23,587 nt of DNA from JALZEG01 sp036258555 (GCA_036258555.1 DATADL010000034.1:1-23587); one strand, 5' to 3'; numbered from the stretch's first letter, positions 14,571 to 22,309 are shown. The notes: generated by a model from the sequence alone, not told the origin. Translations and numbers: made by a program.

Positions 14571-14599
14571 CGAAAACCGCCGCTGACCTGGGGTTTTCG
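14571..14599. promoter_or_regulatory. AT-rich inverted repeat between divergent bL37 and rimP
   Basis: CGAAAACC (14571-14578) and GGTTTTCG (14592-14599) are perfect inverted repeats whose starts are 21 bp apart, two helical turns. The plus-strand GGTTTTCG precedes TATAGA (14613-14618), the candidate rimP -10. The minus-strand copy precedes TCTATT (plus 14551-14556), a candidate bL37 -10. So the palindrome may simply be two back-to-back -35 regions, or an operator shared by both genes. The same eight bases precede the comM -10. Confidence 0.45.
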
Positions 14600-14612
14600 G
14601 TCCGGCGGGCAG

Positions 14613-14618
14613 TATAGA
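14613..14618 (+). promoter_or_regulatory. candidate -10 for the rimP-nusA-infB operon
   Basis: TATAGA is the closest match to TATAAT in the region, 14 nt after GGTTTTCG. It would give a transcript starting near 14625 with a leader of about 60 nt that contains the hairpin at 14644-14664. Confidence 0.45.
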
Positions 14619-14643
14619 GGCGCGAAGACGAGCTGTGGTGACG

Positions 14644-14666
14644 AGCCCCTCCCGACGAGGGGCTTT
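14644..14666 (+). terminator. terminator-like hairpin in the rimP leader (possible attenuator)
   Basis: AGCCCCTC (14644-14651) pairs perfectly with GAGGGGCT (14657-14664) around a CCGAC loop, and the stem runs into TTT at 14664-14666. Outer bases ACGA and TCGT can extend it. It lies between the likely promoter and the rimP ribosome binding site, so it could stop transcription early. NusA, encoded in this operon, acts on such hairpins, which makes feedback control a fair inference. Confidence 0.45.
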
Positions 14667-14685
14667 GTCGTGAGGGAGGCGGAGG

Positions 14686-15171
14686 ATGAGTGCGCTCGAG
14701 GAGGTCAGGGACCTCGCCGAGGCGGTCGCTCGTCGCCGCTCTCTTCGGTTGTGGGACGTCGAGATGGGCGGGCAGCCGGGGCGTGCGATCGTCCGGGTCT
14801 TCGTCGACTCCGACGACGGTGTCGACCTCGACACGGTCGCCGAGGTCTCGGAGGAGATCTCGCGAGGGCTCGACCTGAGGGACCCGATCGAGGGGCGCTA
14901 CACGCTCGAGGTCTCGTCGCCGGGGCTCGAGAGGAGCCTCAAGGCGCCGGACCACTGGCGGGCGTCGGTCGGCAAGAGGGTGGTCGTGAAGACGAAGGAG
15001 AAGGTGGCGGGCGACAGCCACCGTCTGGACGCGACGGTAGACGCCGCGACCGACGACGAGGTCGTGCTGCGGACCGACGGTGACGGGGCGAGGGTGTCGC
15101 TCCCGTACGGCGTCATCAGGTCGGCCCGCACGGTCTTCGAGTGGGACGCCGGAGTAAAGAAGGGAGGCTGA
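14686..15171 (+). CDS. rimP: ribosome maturation factor RimP
   Basis: RimP helps assemble the 30S subunit. The 161-residue protein has the two usual domains: an N-terminal alpha/beta part with LRLWDVEMGGQPGRAIVRVF and VDSDDGVDLDTVAEVSEEIS, the signature YTLEVSSPGLERSLK (about 72-86), and a C-terminal Sm-like barrel (DATVDAATDDEVVLR). ATG 14686 has GGAGGCGGAGG just upstream. It begins the rimP-nusA-infB operon, as in most bacteria. The stop lies 5 nt before nusA. In many Actinomycetota proS is found just before it, and none is seen here. Confidence 0.95.
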   Translation: MSALEEVRDLAEAVARRRSLRLWDVEMGGQPGRAIVRVFVDSDDGVDLDTVAEVSEEISRGLDLRDPIEGRYTLEVSSPGLERSLKAPDHWRASVGKRVVVKTKEKVAGDSHRLDATVDAATDDEVVLRTDGDGARVSLPYGVIRSARTVFEWDAGVKKGG

Positions 15172-15176
15172 GGCAC

Positions 15177-16244
15177 ATGCAGATACCCATGGACTCGCTG
15201 CGCGAGCTCGAGCGCGAACGGGGGATCGCCTTCGACACGCTCGTCGAGGCGATCGAGAAGGCCTTGGCGTCCGCGTACCTGAAGGTGATCAACGCCGACG
15301 AGACCCGCGGCGCGCGGGCGATCGTCGATCCCACCAGCGGCGACGTGACCGTGTACGCGCAGGACATCGAGATCGACCCCGACACCGAAGAGGTGACGGT
15401 CCTCAAGGAGTGGGAGGACACCCCCGCGGACTTCGGGCGGATCGCGGCCCAGACGGCGAAGCAGGTCATCCTCCAGCGCCTGCGCGAGGCCGAGCGCGAC
15501 ATCACCTTCGGGGAGTACGCGGGCCGCGAGGGCGACATCGTGACGGGGATCGTCCAGCAGCAGGACCACCGCTACACGATCCTCGACCTCGGCAAGACCG
15601 AGGCCCTCATGCCCCCGTCCGAGCAGATCCCGCACGAGCGCTACGAGCACGGCTCGCGCCTCAAGGCGTACATCGTCGAGGTGCGGCGGTCGGCGCGCGG
15701 CCCCCAGATCATCACGTCGCGCACGCACCCGGGGTTGATCAAGCGTCTGTTCGAGCTCGAGGTCCCGGAGATCCTCGACGGGATCGTCGAGATCAAGGCG
15801 GTGGCGCGGGAGCCGGGCCACCGCTCGAAGATCGCGGTCGCGTCGAACGACCGCAACGTCGACCCGGTGGGCGCGTGCGTGGGCGCGAAGGGGTCGCGGG
15901 TCCGGATGGTGATGAACGAGCTGCGCGGCGAGAAGATCGACATCATCAAGTGGACCGACAAGACCGAGGAGTTCGTCGCGAACGCGCTGTCTCCGGCGAA
16001 GGTCAAGGAGGTCCGCCTCCAGCCCGACGGCGAGACCGCGCTCGTGATCGTCCCGGACTACCAGCTGTCGCTGGCGATCGGGAAGGAAGGCCAGAACGCG
16101 CGGCTGGCGGCGCGGCTAACGGGTCTGCGGGTCGACATCAAGTCCGAGTCGCAGCTCCGCAAGGAGGCCGAGGAGGCGAAGGAGAAGGAGGACGTCGCCG
16201 CGGCGGAGCCGCAGCCAGAGCCTGCACAGCAGAGCGACGACTAG
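15177..16244 (+). CDS. nusA: transcription termination/antitermination factor NusA
   Basis: NusA binds RNA polymerase and nascent RNA to adjust pausing, termination and antitermination. The 355-residue protein has the N-terminal polymerase-binding domain (LRELERERGIAFDTLVEAIE, KALASAYLK), an S1 domain (EGDIVTGIVQQQDHRYTILD), KH1, and KH2 with GAKGSRVRMVMNELRGEKID and IGKEGQNARLAARLTG. It ends with a short charged tail and lacks the C-terminal acidic repeats of E. coli NusA, as in other Gram-positive types. ATG 15177 is supported by AGGGAGG at 15161-15167; ATG 15189 is a second option. The ylxR gene that often follows is absent. Confidence 0.96.
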   Translation: MQIPMDSLRELERERGIAFDTLVEAIEKALASAYLKVINADETRGARAIVDPTSGDVTVYAQDIEIDPDTEEVTVLKEWEDTPADFGRIAAQTAKQVILQRLREAERDITFGEYAGREGDIVTGIVQQQDHRYTILDLGKTEALMPPSEQIPHERYEHGSRLKAYIVEVRRSARGPQIITSRTHPGLIKRLFELEVPEILDGIVEIKAVAREPGHRSKIAVASNDRNVDPVGACVGAKGSRVRMVMNELRGEKIDIIKWTDKTEEFVANALSPAKVKEVRLQPDGETALVIVPDYQLSLAIGKEGQNARLAARLTGLRVDIKSESQLRKEAEEAKEKEDVAAAEPQPEPAQQSDD

Positions 16245-16274
16245 TATGGCCACTCCCGTGCGAACCAGGCAGGA

Positions 16275-16296
16275 AGGGCCGCCTCCGCGGGACTCC
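16275..16296 (+). repeat. leader element shared with pnp (copy 1, before infB)
   Basis: This 22-nt element (core CCGCCTCCGCGGGACTCC) recurs before pnp at 22288-22309 with a single difference. It lies in the 73-nt gap between nusA and infB, 21 nt before the infB ATG. CCGC and GCGG can form a short hairpin. It is the only sequence in the gap apart from the ribosome binding site AAGGAAGG. Confidence 0.6.
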
Positions 16297-16317
16297 AGGA
16301 ATCAAGGAAGGGCGCGT

Positions 16318-18402
16318 ATGGCAAAGCCGAGGGTTCACGAAGTAGCGAAGGAGCTGGGGCTCAGCTCCAAGGAGGTGCTCGCCCACCTCGAGCAGATCGG
16401 GCAGCCCGCGAAGAGCCACAGCTCGAGCATCGACGAGGACCTGGCCGCGCGCGTCCGGGCCGACCTCGGCAACGGCGCCGCCCCCGCGGCCGAGGCGCCC
16501 CCGGCTGCCGAAGCCCCGGCGCCCGCAGAGCCCCCCGCGGTCGAGGCCCCTCCGCCTGCCGTCGCGGAGCCGGAGACCGCGCCCGAGCCCGAGGCGAGCG
16601 CAGAGCCGGAGCCCGAGCCGGAGCCGCCCGCGGCGGAAGAGGCCGCAGCGATCCGGGTCCACCGGGGGATCACCGTCAAGGACTTCGCCGAGGTCCTCGA
16701 CCGCTCTCCGGCCGAGATCGTCAAGGTCCTGCTCGGGATGGGCGAGATGGTCACCGTCACGCAGTCGCTCAGCGACGAGGCCGTGCTGCTCGTCGCCGAC
16801 GAGCTCGGCGCCACCGTCTCCGTCATCGACCCCGCACAGGAAGAGGCCGAGGCCGACGCGGCCGACACCGACGAGGAGGACGGCGAGCTGATCACCCGGC
16901 CCCCGGTCGTGACGGTCATGGGCCACGTCGACCACGGGAAGACCGCCATCCTCGACGCGATCCGCAAGACGGACGTCGCCGCCGGCGAGGCCGGAGGGAT
17001 CACCCAGCACATCGGCGCCTATCGCGTGCACTACGACAACCGCGAGGTGACGTTCATCGACACCCCCGGCCACGAGGCCTTCACGGCCATGCGAGCCCGC
17101 GGCGCGCAGGTCACGGACATCGCGATCCTCGTGGTCGCCGCCGACGACGGGGTCATGCCGCAGACCGTCGAGGCCATCGACCACGCGAAGGCGGCCAAGG
17201 TCCCGATCGTCGTCGCGGTCAACAAGGTCGACAAGCCCGAGGCCGACCCGATGCGGGTCCGCACGCAGCTCTCCGACCACGGCCTCCAGCCGGAGGAGTG
17301 GGGCGGGGACACGGTCTTCGTCGACGTCAGCGCGAAGCAGAGGACGAACCTGGACGGCCTCATCGAGATGATCCTCCTCACCGCGGACGTCCAGCTCGAA
17401 GGACAGCTCAAGGCGAACCCGACGACCCACGCCCGCGGTGTCGTCATCGAAGCGCACCTCGACAAGGGCCGCGGCCCCCTCGCGACCGTCCTGGTCAAGA
17501 AGGGGACGCTCTACCAGGGCGACGCGATCATCGCCGGCGCCTCGTGGGGGAGGGTCCGCGCGATGCTCGACGAGCGCGGCAACAACGTGGAGGAGGCGAC
17601 GCCCGGCCAGCCGGTCCAGGTGCTCGGCTGGCAGTCGGTCCCCGAGGCCGGCGACGAGTTCCGCTCGCTGGACGACGAGCGGGAGGCCCGTCAGATCGCG
17701 GGCGAGCGCGAGCAGCACCGCCGTGCGGCCGAGCTCGTCTCCGCGCGGGGCACCTCCCTGCAGTCCCTGCTCGCCGCGACCCGCGAGGGCGACGTCCCCG
17801 AGCTCAACCTCCTCCTGAAGGCCGACGCCCAGGGGTCCGTAGAGGCCCTCGACGACCAGCTGGCGAAGCTCGACCAGTCGATCGTGAAGGTCAACGTCCT
17901 CCGCAAGGGTGTCGGTGGGATCACCGAGAACGACATCACGCTCGCGCAGGCGTCGAACGCGATCGTGATCGGCTTCAACGTCGTGCCGAACGCGCAGGCG
18001 CGCTTGCTGGCCGAGGAGGGCGGCGTCGACGTCCGCACGTACCGCGTGATCTACCAGGCCGTCCAGGACATCGAGAACGCGGCTCGGGGCCTCCTGGGTC
18101 CGGAGGAGCGCGAGGTCTCCCTCGGCCAGGCCGAGGTCAGGGCGACGTTCCGCGTCCCGCGGCTCGGCGTCGTCGCCGGCTGCATGGTCCTCGACGGCGT
18201 CATCAGGCGGAACGCGGCGGCGCGGCTCGTCCGGGACGGCACGGTCGTGTACGAGACGACGATCGGATCGCTGAGGCGCTTCAAGGACGACCAGCGCGAG
18301 GTCGCGGCGGGGTTCGAGTGCGGTATCGGGCTCGAGGGCTTCCAGGACGTCAAGGAAGGCGACATCATCCAGGCCTTCGAGGTCCAAGAGGTCGCCCGCT
18401 AG
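16318..18402 (+). CDS. infB: translation initiation factor IF-2
   Basis: IF-2 is the GTPase that places initiator tRNA on the 30S subunit and promotes 50S joining. The 694-residue protein has an N-terminal IF2N motif (RVHEVAKELGLSSKEVLAHL), an Ala/Pro/Glu linker (about 55-115), a second IF2N motif (IRVHRGITVKDFAEVL), the G domain with GHVDHGKT (202-209), DTPGH (248-252), NKVD (302-305) and SAK, and beta-barrel and C-terminal domains. ATG 16318 is chosen over an in-frame ATG at 16246 because AAGGAAGG is well spaced and the IF2N domain begins here. The linker is short compared with the roughly 1000-residue Streptomyces protein. Confidence 0.97.
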   Translation: MAKPRVHEVAKELGLSSKEVLAHLEQIGQPAKSHSSSIDEDLAARVRADLGNGAAPAAEAPPAAEAPAPAEPPAVEAPPPAVAEPETAPEPEASAEPEPEPEPPAAEEAAAIRVHRGITVKDFAEVLDRSPAEIVKVLLGMGEMVTVTQSLSDEAVLLVADELGATVSVIDPAQEEAEADAADTDEEDGELITRPPVVTVMGHVDHGKTAILDAIRKTDVAAGEAGGITQHIGAYRVHYDNREVTFIDTPGHEAFTAMRARGAQVTDIAILVVAADDGVMPQTVEAIDHAKAAKVPIVVAVNKVDKPEADPMRVRTQLSDHGLQPEEWGGDTVFVDVSAKQRTNLDGLIEMILLTADVQLEGQLKANPTTHARGVVIEAHLDKGRGPLATVLVKKGTLYQGDAIIAGASWGRVRAMLDERGNNVEEATPGQPVQVLGWQSVPEAGDEFRSLDDEREARQIAGEREQHRRAAELVSARGTSLQSLLAATREGDVPELNLLLKADAQGSVEALDDQLAKLDQSIVKVNVLRKGVGGITENDITLAQASNAIVIGFNVVPNAQARLLAEEGGVDVRTYRVIYQAVQDIENAARGLLGPEEREVSLGQAEVRATFRVPRLGVVAGCMVLDGVIRRNAAARLVRDGTVVYETTIGSLRRFKDDQREVAAGFECGIGLEGFQDVKEGDIIQAFEVQEVAR

Positions 18403-18425
18403 CGCCCGTCGTCCCCGGCACGCTC

Positions 18426-18728
18426 GTGTTCGTAGGAGTCGCTCGCATCGAGCTCTTCATCCCGGCGAGCTCGTCGCTGAAGGACAAGCGTCACGTGCTG
18501 AGGGCGGTGATCGACGGCGTGCGCAAGAAGTTCAACGTGTCGATCGCCGAGGTGGCCTACCAGGACCTGTGGCAGCGGGCGGCGCTGGGCATCGCGTGCA
18601 CGTCCGAGTCGCCCGGCCACTGCCGGAAGGTCCTGCAGGAGGTCGAGAAGGCCGTCGGGCGCGCGGCGCTGGACGGCGCGGAGATCGTCGACCGGGCGGT
18701 CGAGATCGTGTCGTGGGAGGACCTGTGA
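18426..18728 (+). CDS. ylxP: DUF503 family protein (YlxP-like)
   Basis: This 100-residue protein is of the DUF503/YlxP family, found between infB and rbfA in Bacillus and many other bacteria. It reads MFVGVARIELFIPASSSLKD followed by KRHVLRAVIDGVRKKFNVSI, the typical family start, then AEVAYQDLWQRAALGIACTS. It is small, soluble and probably a ferredoxin-like fold; a ribosome-associated role is suspected from context, not proven. GTG 18426 is the only start that leaves the conserved FVGV segment at the N-terminus. The stop overlaps the rbfA GTG. Confidence 0.9.
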   Translation: MFVGVARIELFIPASSSLKDKRHVLRAVIDGVRKKFNVSIAEVAYQDLWQRAALGIACTSESPGHCRKVLQEVEKAVGRAALDGAEIVDRAVEIVSWEDL

Positions 18729-19078
18729 GCCAGAGGACCGAGAGGGTGCAGAAGCTCGCGCGCCAGGTCCTCGGGGACGCGATCCAGTCGCTGAAGGACC
18801 CGCGCGTGGGCTTCGTGACCGTCACGTCGGTCCGCGTGAGCCCCGACCTGCGCCACGCCCGCGTGGCGGTGAGCGTCCTGGGCGACGACGACGCTCGCAC
18901 GGCGTCGCTCGCGGGGCTCGAGTCGGCGAAGCCGGTCCTGCGCGCGGAGCTCGGCCGCCAGATGCGCATGAAGTACCTTCCCGAGCTGGCCTTCGTGCTC
19001 GACGAGGGGGCCGACCGCGCGGAGCGCATCGAGGAGATCCTGCACCGCATCCACCAACAGGACGAGGGCGAAGCATGA
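18725..19078 (+). CDS. rbfA: ribosome-binding factor A
   Basis: RbfA binds the 30S subunit and helps mature the 16S rRNA 5' end; it is needed for cold adaptation in E. coli. The 117-residue protein has the single KH-like domain: RTERVQKLARQVLGDAIQSL, DPRVGFVTVTSVRVSPDLRH and ARVAVSVLG, then LGRQMRMKYLPELAFVLDEG. GTG 18725 overlaps the ylxP TGA, with GGGAGG at 18715-18720. The stop overlaps the nrnA ATG. Length is typical. Confidence 0.95.
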   Translation: MSQRTERVQKLARQVLGDAIQSLKDPRVGFVTVTSVRVSPDLRHARVAVSVLGDDDARTASLAGLESAKPVLRAELGRQMRMKYLPELAFVLDEGADRAERIEEILHRIHQQDEGEA

Positions 19079-20052
19079 GGTACGGCAACGGGGACTGGGA
19101 CGACGTCGTGCGCCTCCTCAAGGAGTCGGGCGAGGTCGCGCTGGCGTGCCACGTGAACCCCGACGGCGACGCGCTCGGGTCTCTGCTCGCCGTCTCGCAG
19201 GGCCTCCGCAAGCTCGGCGCCCGCACGTACCCGTCGTGGGGGACGACTCCCGTGACGATGCCGCCGGCATACGCGTTCCTGCCGGGGGCGGACACGCTCG
19301 TCCAGCCCGCCGAGGTCCCCGAGGCTCCCGTCTTCGTCGCGCTCGACTGCGGGGCGGCCGACCGTCTCGGCGAGCTCGAGGCCCGCGCCCGCGCGGCGCC
19401 CGTGCTGATCAACGTCGACCACCACCCCGGCAACGAGGGCTTCGGCACGCACAACGTCGTCGTCACCCACGCTTCGTCGACCGCAGAGCTCGCCGCCCAC
19501 CTGCTGACGGACGCGGGCGTCGACGTCGACCGCGACATCGCAACCGCGCTCTACACGGGCGTCGTCACCGACACCGGGCGGTTCCAGTACTCGAACTCGA
19601 CGCCCGAGACCCTGCGTCTTGCCGCGGACCTGCTCGAGCGCGGCGTCTCGGCCCCCGAGGTCGCGATCGAGGTGTTCGAGAGCGCGCCCTACGGGTTCCT
19701 CAAGCTGACGGGCCGCGTGCTCGAGCGCGCGGTCCTGTTCGAGGACGCGCGGTTCATCTACTCGTGGGTGGAGCGCGCCGACCTCGCCGAGACCGGCGTC
19801 GCGATGGACGAGACCGAGAAGCTCATCGACGTCATCCGGGCGACGAACGTCGCGGACGTGGCGGCGATCTTCAAGGAGCAGAAGGGTGGCGAGTACCGCG
19901 TCAGCCTTCGGTCGAAGGGCCCCGTGAGCGTGGGGGCGATCGCGCGAGGCCGCGGCGGCGGGGGCCACGAGCTCGCCGCCGGGTTCACGGCCCCCGACGT
20001 GCACGACACCGCACGCGCCGTGCGGGACGAGCTGGCCGCGCGGCGCGGGTGA
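19075..20052 (+). CDS. nrnA: DHH-family oligoribonuclease / pAp phosphatase NrnA
   Basis: This bifunctional phosphoesterase degrades short RNA oligomers and removes the 3'-phosphate of pAp. The 325-residue product carries the DHH metal motifs HVNPDGDALGS (H26, D30, D32), D91 in ALDCG, and VDHHPGN (D115, H116, H117). The C-terminal DHHA1 domain has the substrate-binding GGGGHELAAGF. Family length is about 310-340. ATG overlaps the rbfA stop. The position between rbfA and truB is conserved in Actinomycetota. It complements the downstream pnp by finishing RNA decay. Confidence 0.94.
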   Translation: MRYGNGDWDDVVRLLKESGEVALACHVNPDGDALGSLLAVSQGLRKLGARTYPSWGTTPVTMPPAYAFLPGADTLVQPAEVPEAPVFVALDCGAADRLGELEARARAAPVLINVDHHPGNEGFGTHNVVVTHASSTAELAAHLLTDAGVDVDRDIATALYTGVVTDTGRFQYSNSTPETLRLAADLLERGVSAPEVAIEVFESAPYGFLKLTGRVLERAVLFEDARFIYSWVERADLAETGVAMDETEKLIDVIRATNVADVAAIFKEQKGGEYRVSLRSKGPVSVGAIARGRGGGGHELAAGFTAPDVHDTARAVRDELAARRG

Positions 20053-20915
20053 TGGACGGCGTCCTGGTCGTCGACAAGCCGCCGGGCATGACCTCCCACG
20101 ACGTGGTCGACGCCGTCCGCCGCAAGCTCGGGACGCGCAAGGTCGGGCACGCGGGGACGCTCGATCCGGACGCGACCGGCATCCTCCTCCTCGGCGTCGG
20201 CAAGGCGACGCGCTTCCTCTCCTACGCCCAGGCGGCGCCCAAGCGTTACGTGGCCGGAGCGCGCTTCGGAGCGTCGACCACGACGCAGGACGCGTCGGGC
20301 GAGGTGGTCGCCACCGGAGAGCCGGCGTTCACCGAAGCCGAGCTACTCGAGACGCTCGCGCGGTTCACCGGCGAGATCGAGCAGGTCCCTCCCATGGTGT
20401 CGGCGGTGAAGGTCGGCGGCGAGCGCCTGTACGCGAAGGCGCGCCGCGGCGAAGAGGTGGAACGCGCGCCGCGGCGCGTGACCGTCTACGAGCTGAAGCT
20501 GCTCGAGCTCGACCCCGCCGAGTCCCACGCGGCGCTCGAGGTGCTCTGCTCCGGCGGGACGTACGTGCGCACGTTGATCCACGACGTGGGCGAGTCGCTG
20601 GGCTGCGGAGCGCACATGACGTCGCTGCGCCGCGTCGCCGCCGGTGGGTTCGACGAGACCGACGCGACGTCCCTCGACTCCGTGGGTCCCGCGGCGCTGC
20701 GGCCGCTCGGCGACGCCGTACGCGAGCTCCCCCGGATGGACGTCGACGCCGAGGCCGCCCGCGCGGTCTCGCACGGCAAGCCGCTTCCGCTGCAGACCGA
20801 GGCGGACAGCCCGGTCGCGGTCTTCCACGGCGACTCGCTGATCGCCGTGTACCGGCCTGCCGAAGGCGGGCTTCGTCCGGACCGCGTGGTGCCCCCCGCC
20901 GAGGACGGCGTGTGA
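20052..20915 (+). CDS. truB: tRNA pseudouridine(55) synthase TruB
   Basis: TruB makes pseudouridine 55 in the T-loop of tRNA and also acts as a tRNA chaperone. The 287-residue protein begins GVLVVDKPPGMTSHDVVDAV and has the catalytic Asp in HAGTLDPDATGILLLGVG (D38). It continues with QVPPMVSAVKVGGERLYAKA, ARRGEEVERAPR and CSGGTYVRTLIHDVGESLGC. ATG 20052 overlaps the nrnA TGA; GTG 20049 is one codon earlier and cannot be excluded. No strong binding site is seen, so it probably depends on coupling. It ends in a 4-nt overlap with ribF. Confidence 0.96.
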   Translation: MDGVLVVDKPPGMTSHDVVDAVRRKLGTRKVGHAGTLDPDATGILLLGVGKATRFLSYAQAAPKRYVAGARFGASTTTQDASGEVVATGEPAFTEAELLETLARFTGEIEQVPPMVSAVKVGGERLYAKARRGEEVERAPRRVTVYELKLLELDPAESHAALEVLCSGGTYVRTLIHDVGESLGCGAHMTSLRRVAAGGFDETDATSLDSVGPAALRPLGDAVRELPRMDVDAEAARAVSHGKPLPLQTEADSPVAVFHGDSLIAVYRPAEGGLRPDRVVPPAEDGV

Positions 20916-21910
20916 GCGAGGTCGTCGTCGGCATCGACGCGCTGTCGCCTCCTGACGACGGCGCCGCGATCGCGATAGGCACGTTCGACGGGGTCCATCT
21001 CGGCCACCGCGCCCTGATCGCGCTGACGGTCGCCGAGGCGCGGGCGCGCGGCCTCACCTCGGTGGTCCTGACGTGGGACAGGCATCCTGCCGCGACGTTG
21101 CGACCCGACGCCGCGCCTCCGATGCTCACGAGCCCGGAGCGCAAGATCGAGCTGCTGGGGGAGACCGGTGCAGACGTCGTCGCCGTGCTTCCGTTCGACG
21201 TCCCGTTGTCGCAGCGGACCCCCGAGTCGTTCGTCGAGGACGTCCTCGTGAAGGGGCTCGGCGCGCGGCTCGTGCTCGTCGGGCGCGGGTGGCGGTTCGG
21301 CAAGGGCCGCGCCGGCACGGTCGAGCTGCTCGAGGAGCTGGGGCGCGACCTCGGCTTCGAGGCGCGCGGGGTGGAGCTCGAGGAGGTCGGGGGCGAGGCC
21401 GCTTCGAGCAGCAGGGTGCGCTCGGCGGTGACGTCGGGCGACCTGGAGACGGCCGAGAGGCTCCTCGGGCGCCCGTTCGACCTGGACGGCGTGGTCGAGC
21501 ACGGCGACGCACGCGGGGCCGGCCTCGGCTTCCCGACGGCGAACCTGGCGATCGACCCGACGATCGCGGCCCCGCCGGTGGGCGTCTACGCGGGGAGGGC
21601 CAGACACGCCCCGGCCGCTCGAACGCAAGGAGGGTCGTGGTTCCCCGCCGCCACGAACGTCGGGGTGAACCCGACCTTCGGCGGGGCCGGCACGCCCCGG
21701 ATCGAGACCTACCTGGTCGGCTTCGACGGCGACCTCTACGGGCAGAGCCTCCGCGTCGAGTTCTGGCAGCGCCTCCGCGACGAGAAGCGCTTCGACTCCG
21801 TCGACGAGCTGATCGCGCAGATGGGCCGCGACGTCGAGGCCACGAAAGCCCTGGTCGCGGAGCGAGGCGAGGGCGGCGTCGGCCGGACCGCAGGGCAACG
21901 GCCCGGGTGA
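20912..21910 (+). CDS. ribF: bifunctional riboflavin kinase / FAD synthetase
   Basis: RibF turns riboflavin into FMN and then FAD. The 332-residue protein has the N-terminal adenylyltransferase domain with IGTFDGVHLGH (HxGH at 29-32) and SSSRVRSAV, and the C-terminal flavokinase domain with GLGFPTANL (206-212), GVYAG, ATNVGVNPTFGG and RIETYLVGFDGDLYG. The usual VGENFRFG loop is VGRGWRFGKGRAG. A short Gly/Arg tail ends the protein. GTG 20912 is in an overlapping GTGTGA with truB. The truB-ribF-rpsO-pnp order is classical. Confidence 0.95.
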   Translation: MSEVVVGIDALSPPDDGAAIAIGTFDGVHLGHRALIALTVAEARARGLTSVVLTWDRHPAATLRPDAAPPMLTSPERKIELLGETGADVVAVLPFDVPLSQRTPESFVEDVLVKGLGARLVLVGRGWRFGKGRAGTVELLEELGRDLGFEARGVELEEVGGEAASSSRVRSAVTSGDLETAERLLGRPFDLDGVVEHGDARGAGLGFPTANLAIDPTIAAPPVGVYAGRARHAPAARTQGGSWFPAATNVGVNPTFGGAGTPRIETYLVGFDGDLYGQSLRVEFWQRLRDEKRFDSVDELIAQMGRDVEATKALVAERGEGGVGRTAGQRPG

Positions 21911-21915
21911 CCTGC

Positions 21916-21921
21916 TACGAT
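21916..21921 (+). promoter_or_regulatory. extended -10 promoter candidate for rpsO
   Basis: TACGAT, preceded by TGC (TGn extension), lies just after ribF. Transcription would begin near 21928 and give a leader of about 65 nt. The leader contains CGGCC/GGCCG (hairpin with loop CTCGA) and the palindrome GCCCGCGGGC, so it may carry a control structure for S15. No clear -35 is seen. Confidence 0.5.
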
Positions 21922-21993
21922 GGCTCGGCCCTCGAGGCCGGTTGGCTCGCCCGCGGGCAATCATTCCGATAGGAAGGGACTCACGTAGCGCGC

Positions 21994-22263
21994 ATGGCTT
22001 TGCTCAAGGAACAGAAGCAGGAGATCATCTCGGACAACGCCCGGGCCGACGCCGACACCGGCTCCCCCGAGGTCCAGATCGCCCTGCTGACGCAGCGGAT
22101 CTCCGAGCTCACCGAGCACCTCAAGACCCACAAGCACGACCACCACTCGCGGCGCGGCCTTCTCCGGATGGTCGGACGCCGCAAGCGCCTGCTCGCGTAC
22201 CTGCAACGGCAGGACGTCGAGCGCTACCGGGCGCTCATCGCCAAGCTGGGCCTGCGCAGGTAG
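21994..22263 (+). CDS. rpsO: 30S ribosomal protein S15
   Basis: S15 is a primary 16S rRNA-binding protein that organises the central domain. The 89-residue protein has the standard helices: DTGSPEVQIALLTQRISELT, EHLKTHKHDHHSRRGLLRMV and GRRKRLLAYLQRQDVERYRA. ATG 21994 gives the expected length, but the only good Shine-Dalgarno match (AGGAAGGG, 21972-21979) is 14 nt away, longer than usual. The spacing may be corrected by folding or the mRNA may use another mode of initiation. S15 represses its own translation in several bacteria. Confidence 0.96.
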   Translation: MALLKEQKQEIISDNARADADTGSPEVQIALLTQRISELTEHLKTHKHDHHSRRGLLRMVGRRKRLLAYLQRQDVERYRALIAKLGLRR

Positions 22264-22287
22264 GCCGAGAGGCCCACGACCCAGGGG

Positions 22288-22309
22288 AGGGCCGCCTCGG
22301 CGGGACTCC
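22288..22309 (+). repeat. leader element shared with infB (copy 2, before pnp)
   Basis: The 22 nt differ from the infB copy (16275-16296) only at one loop position (G for C), so the CCGC/GCGG pairing is kept. It lies 25 nt after the rpsO stop and about 170 nt before the pnp ATG. In both copies a purine-rich AAGGA stretch follows about 8-10 nt later. Confidence 0.6.

Noticed and set aside
16246..16317. An N-terminal extension of infB beginning MATPVRTRQ, faintly like the start of YlxR.
   Set aside because: The stretch has no cysteine motif of YlxR. It contains the repeated leader element and is followed by a better start with a ribosome binding site at 16318.
16138..18387. A 749-aa open frame on the minus strand opposite infB.
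   Set aside because: The sense strand encodes a complete IF-2 with all GTPase motifs. The antisense frame lacks any recognisable motif and is a composition artefact.
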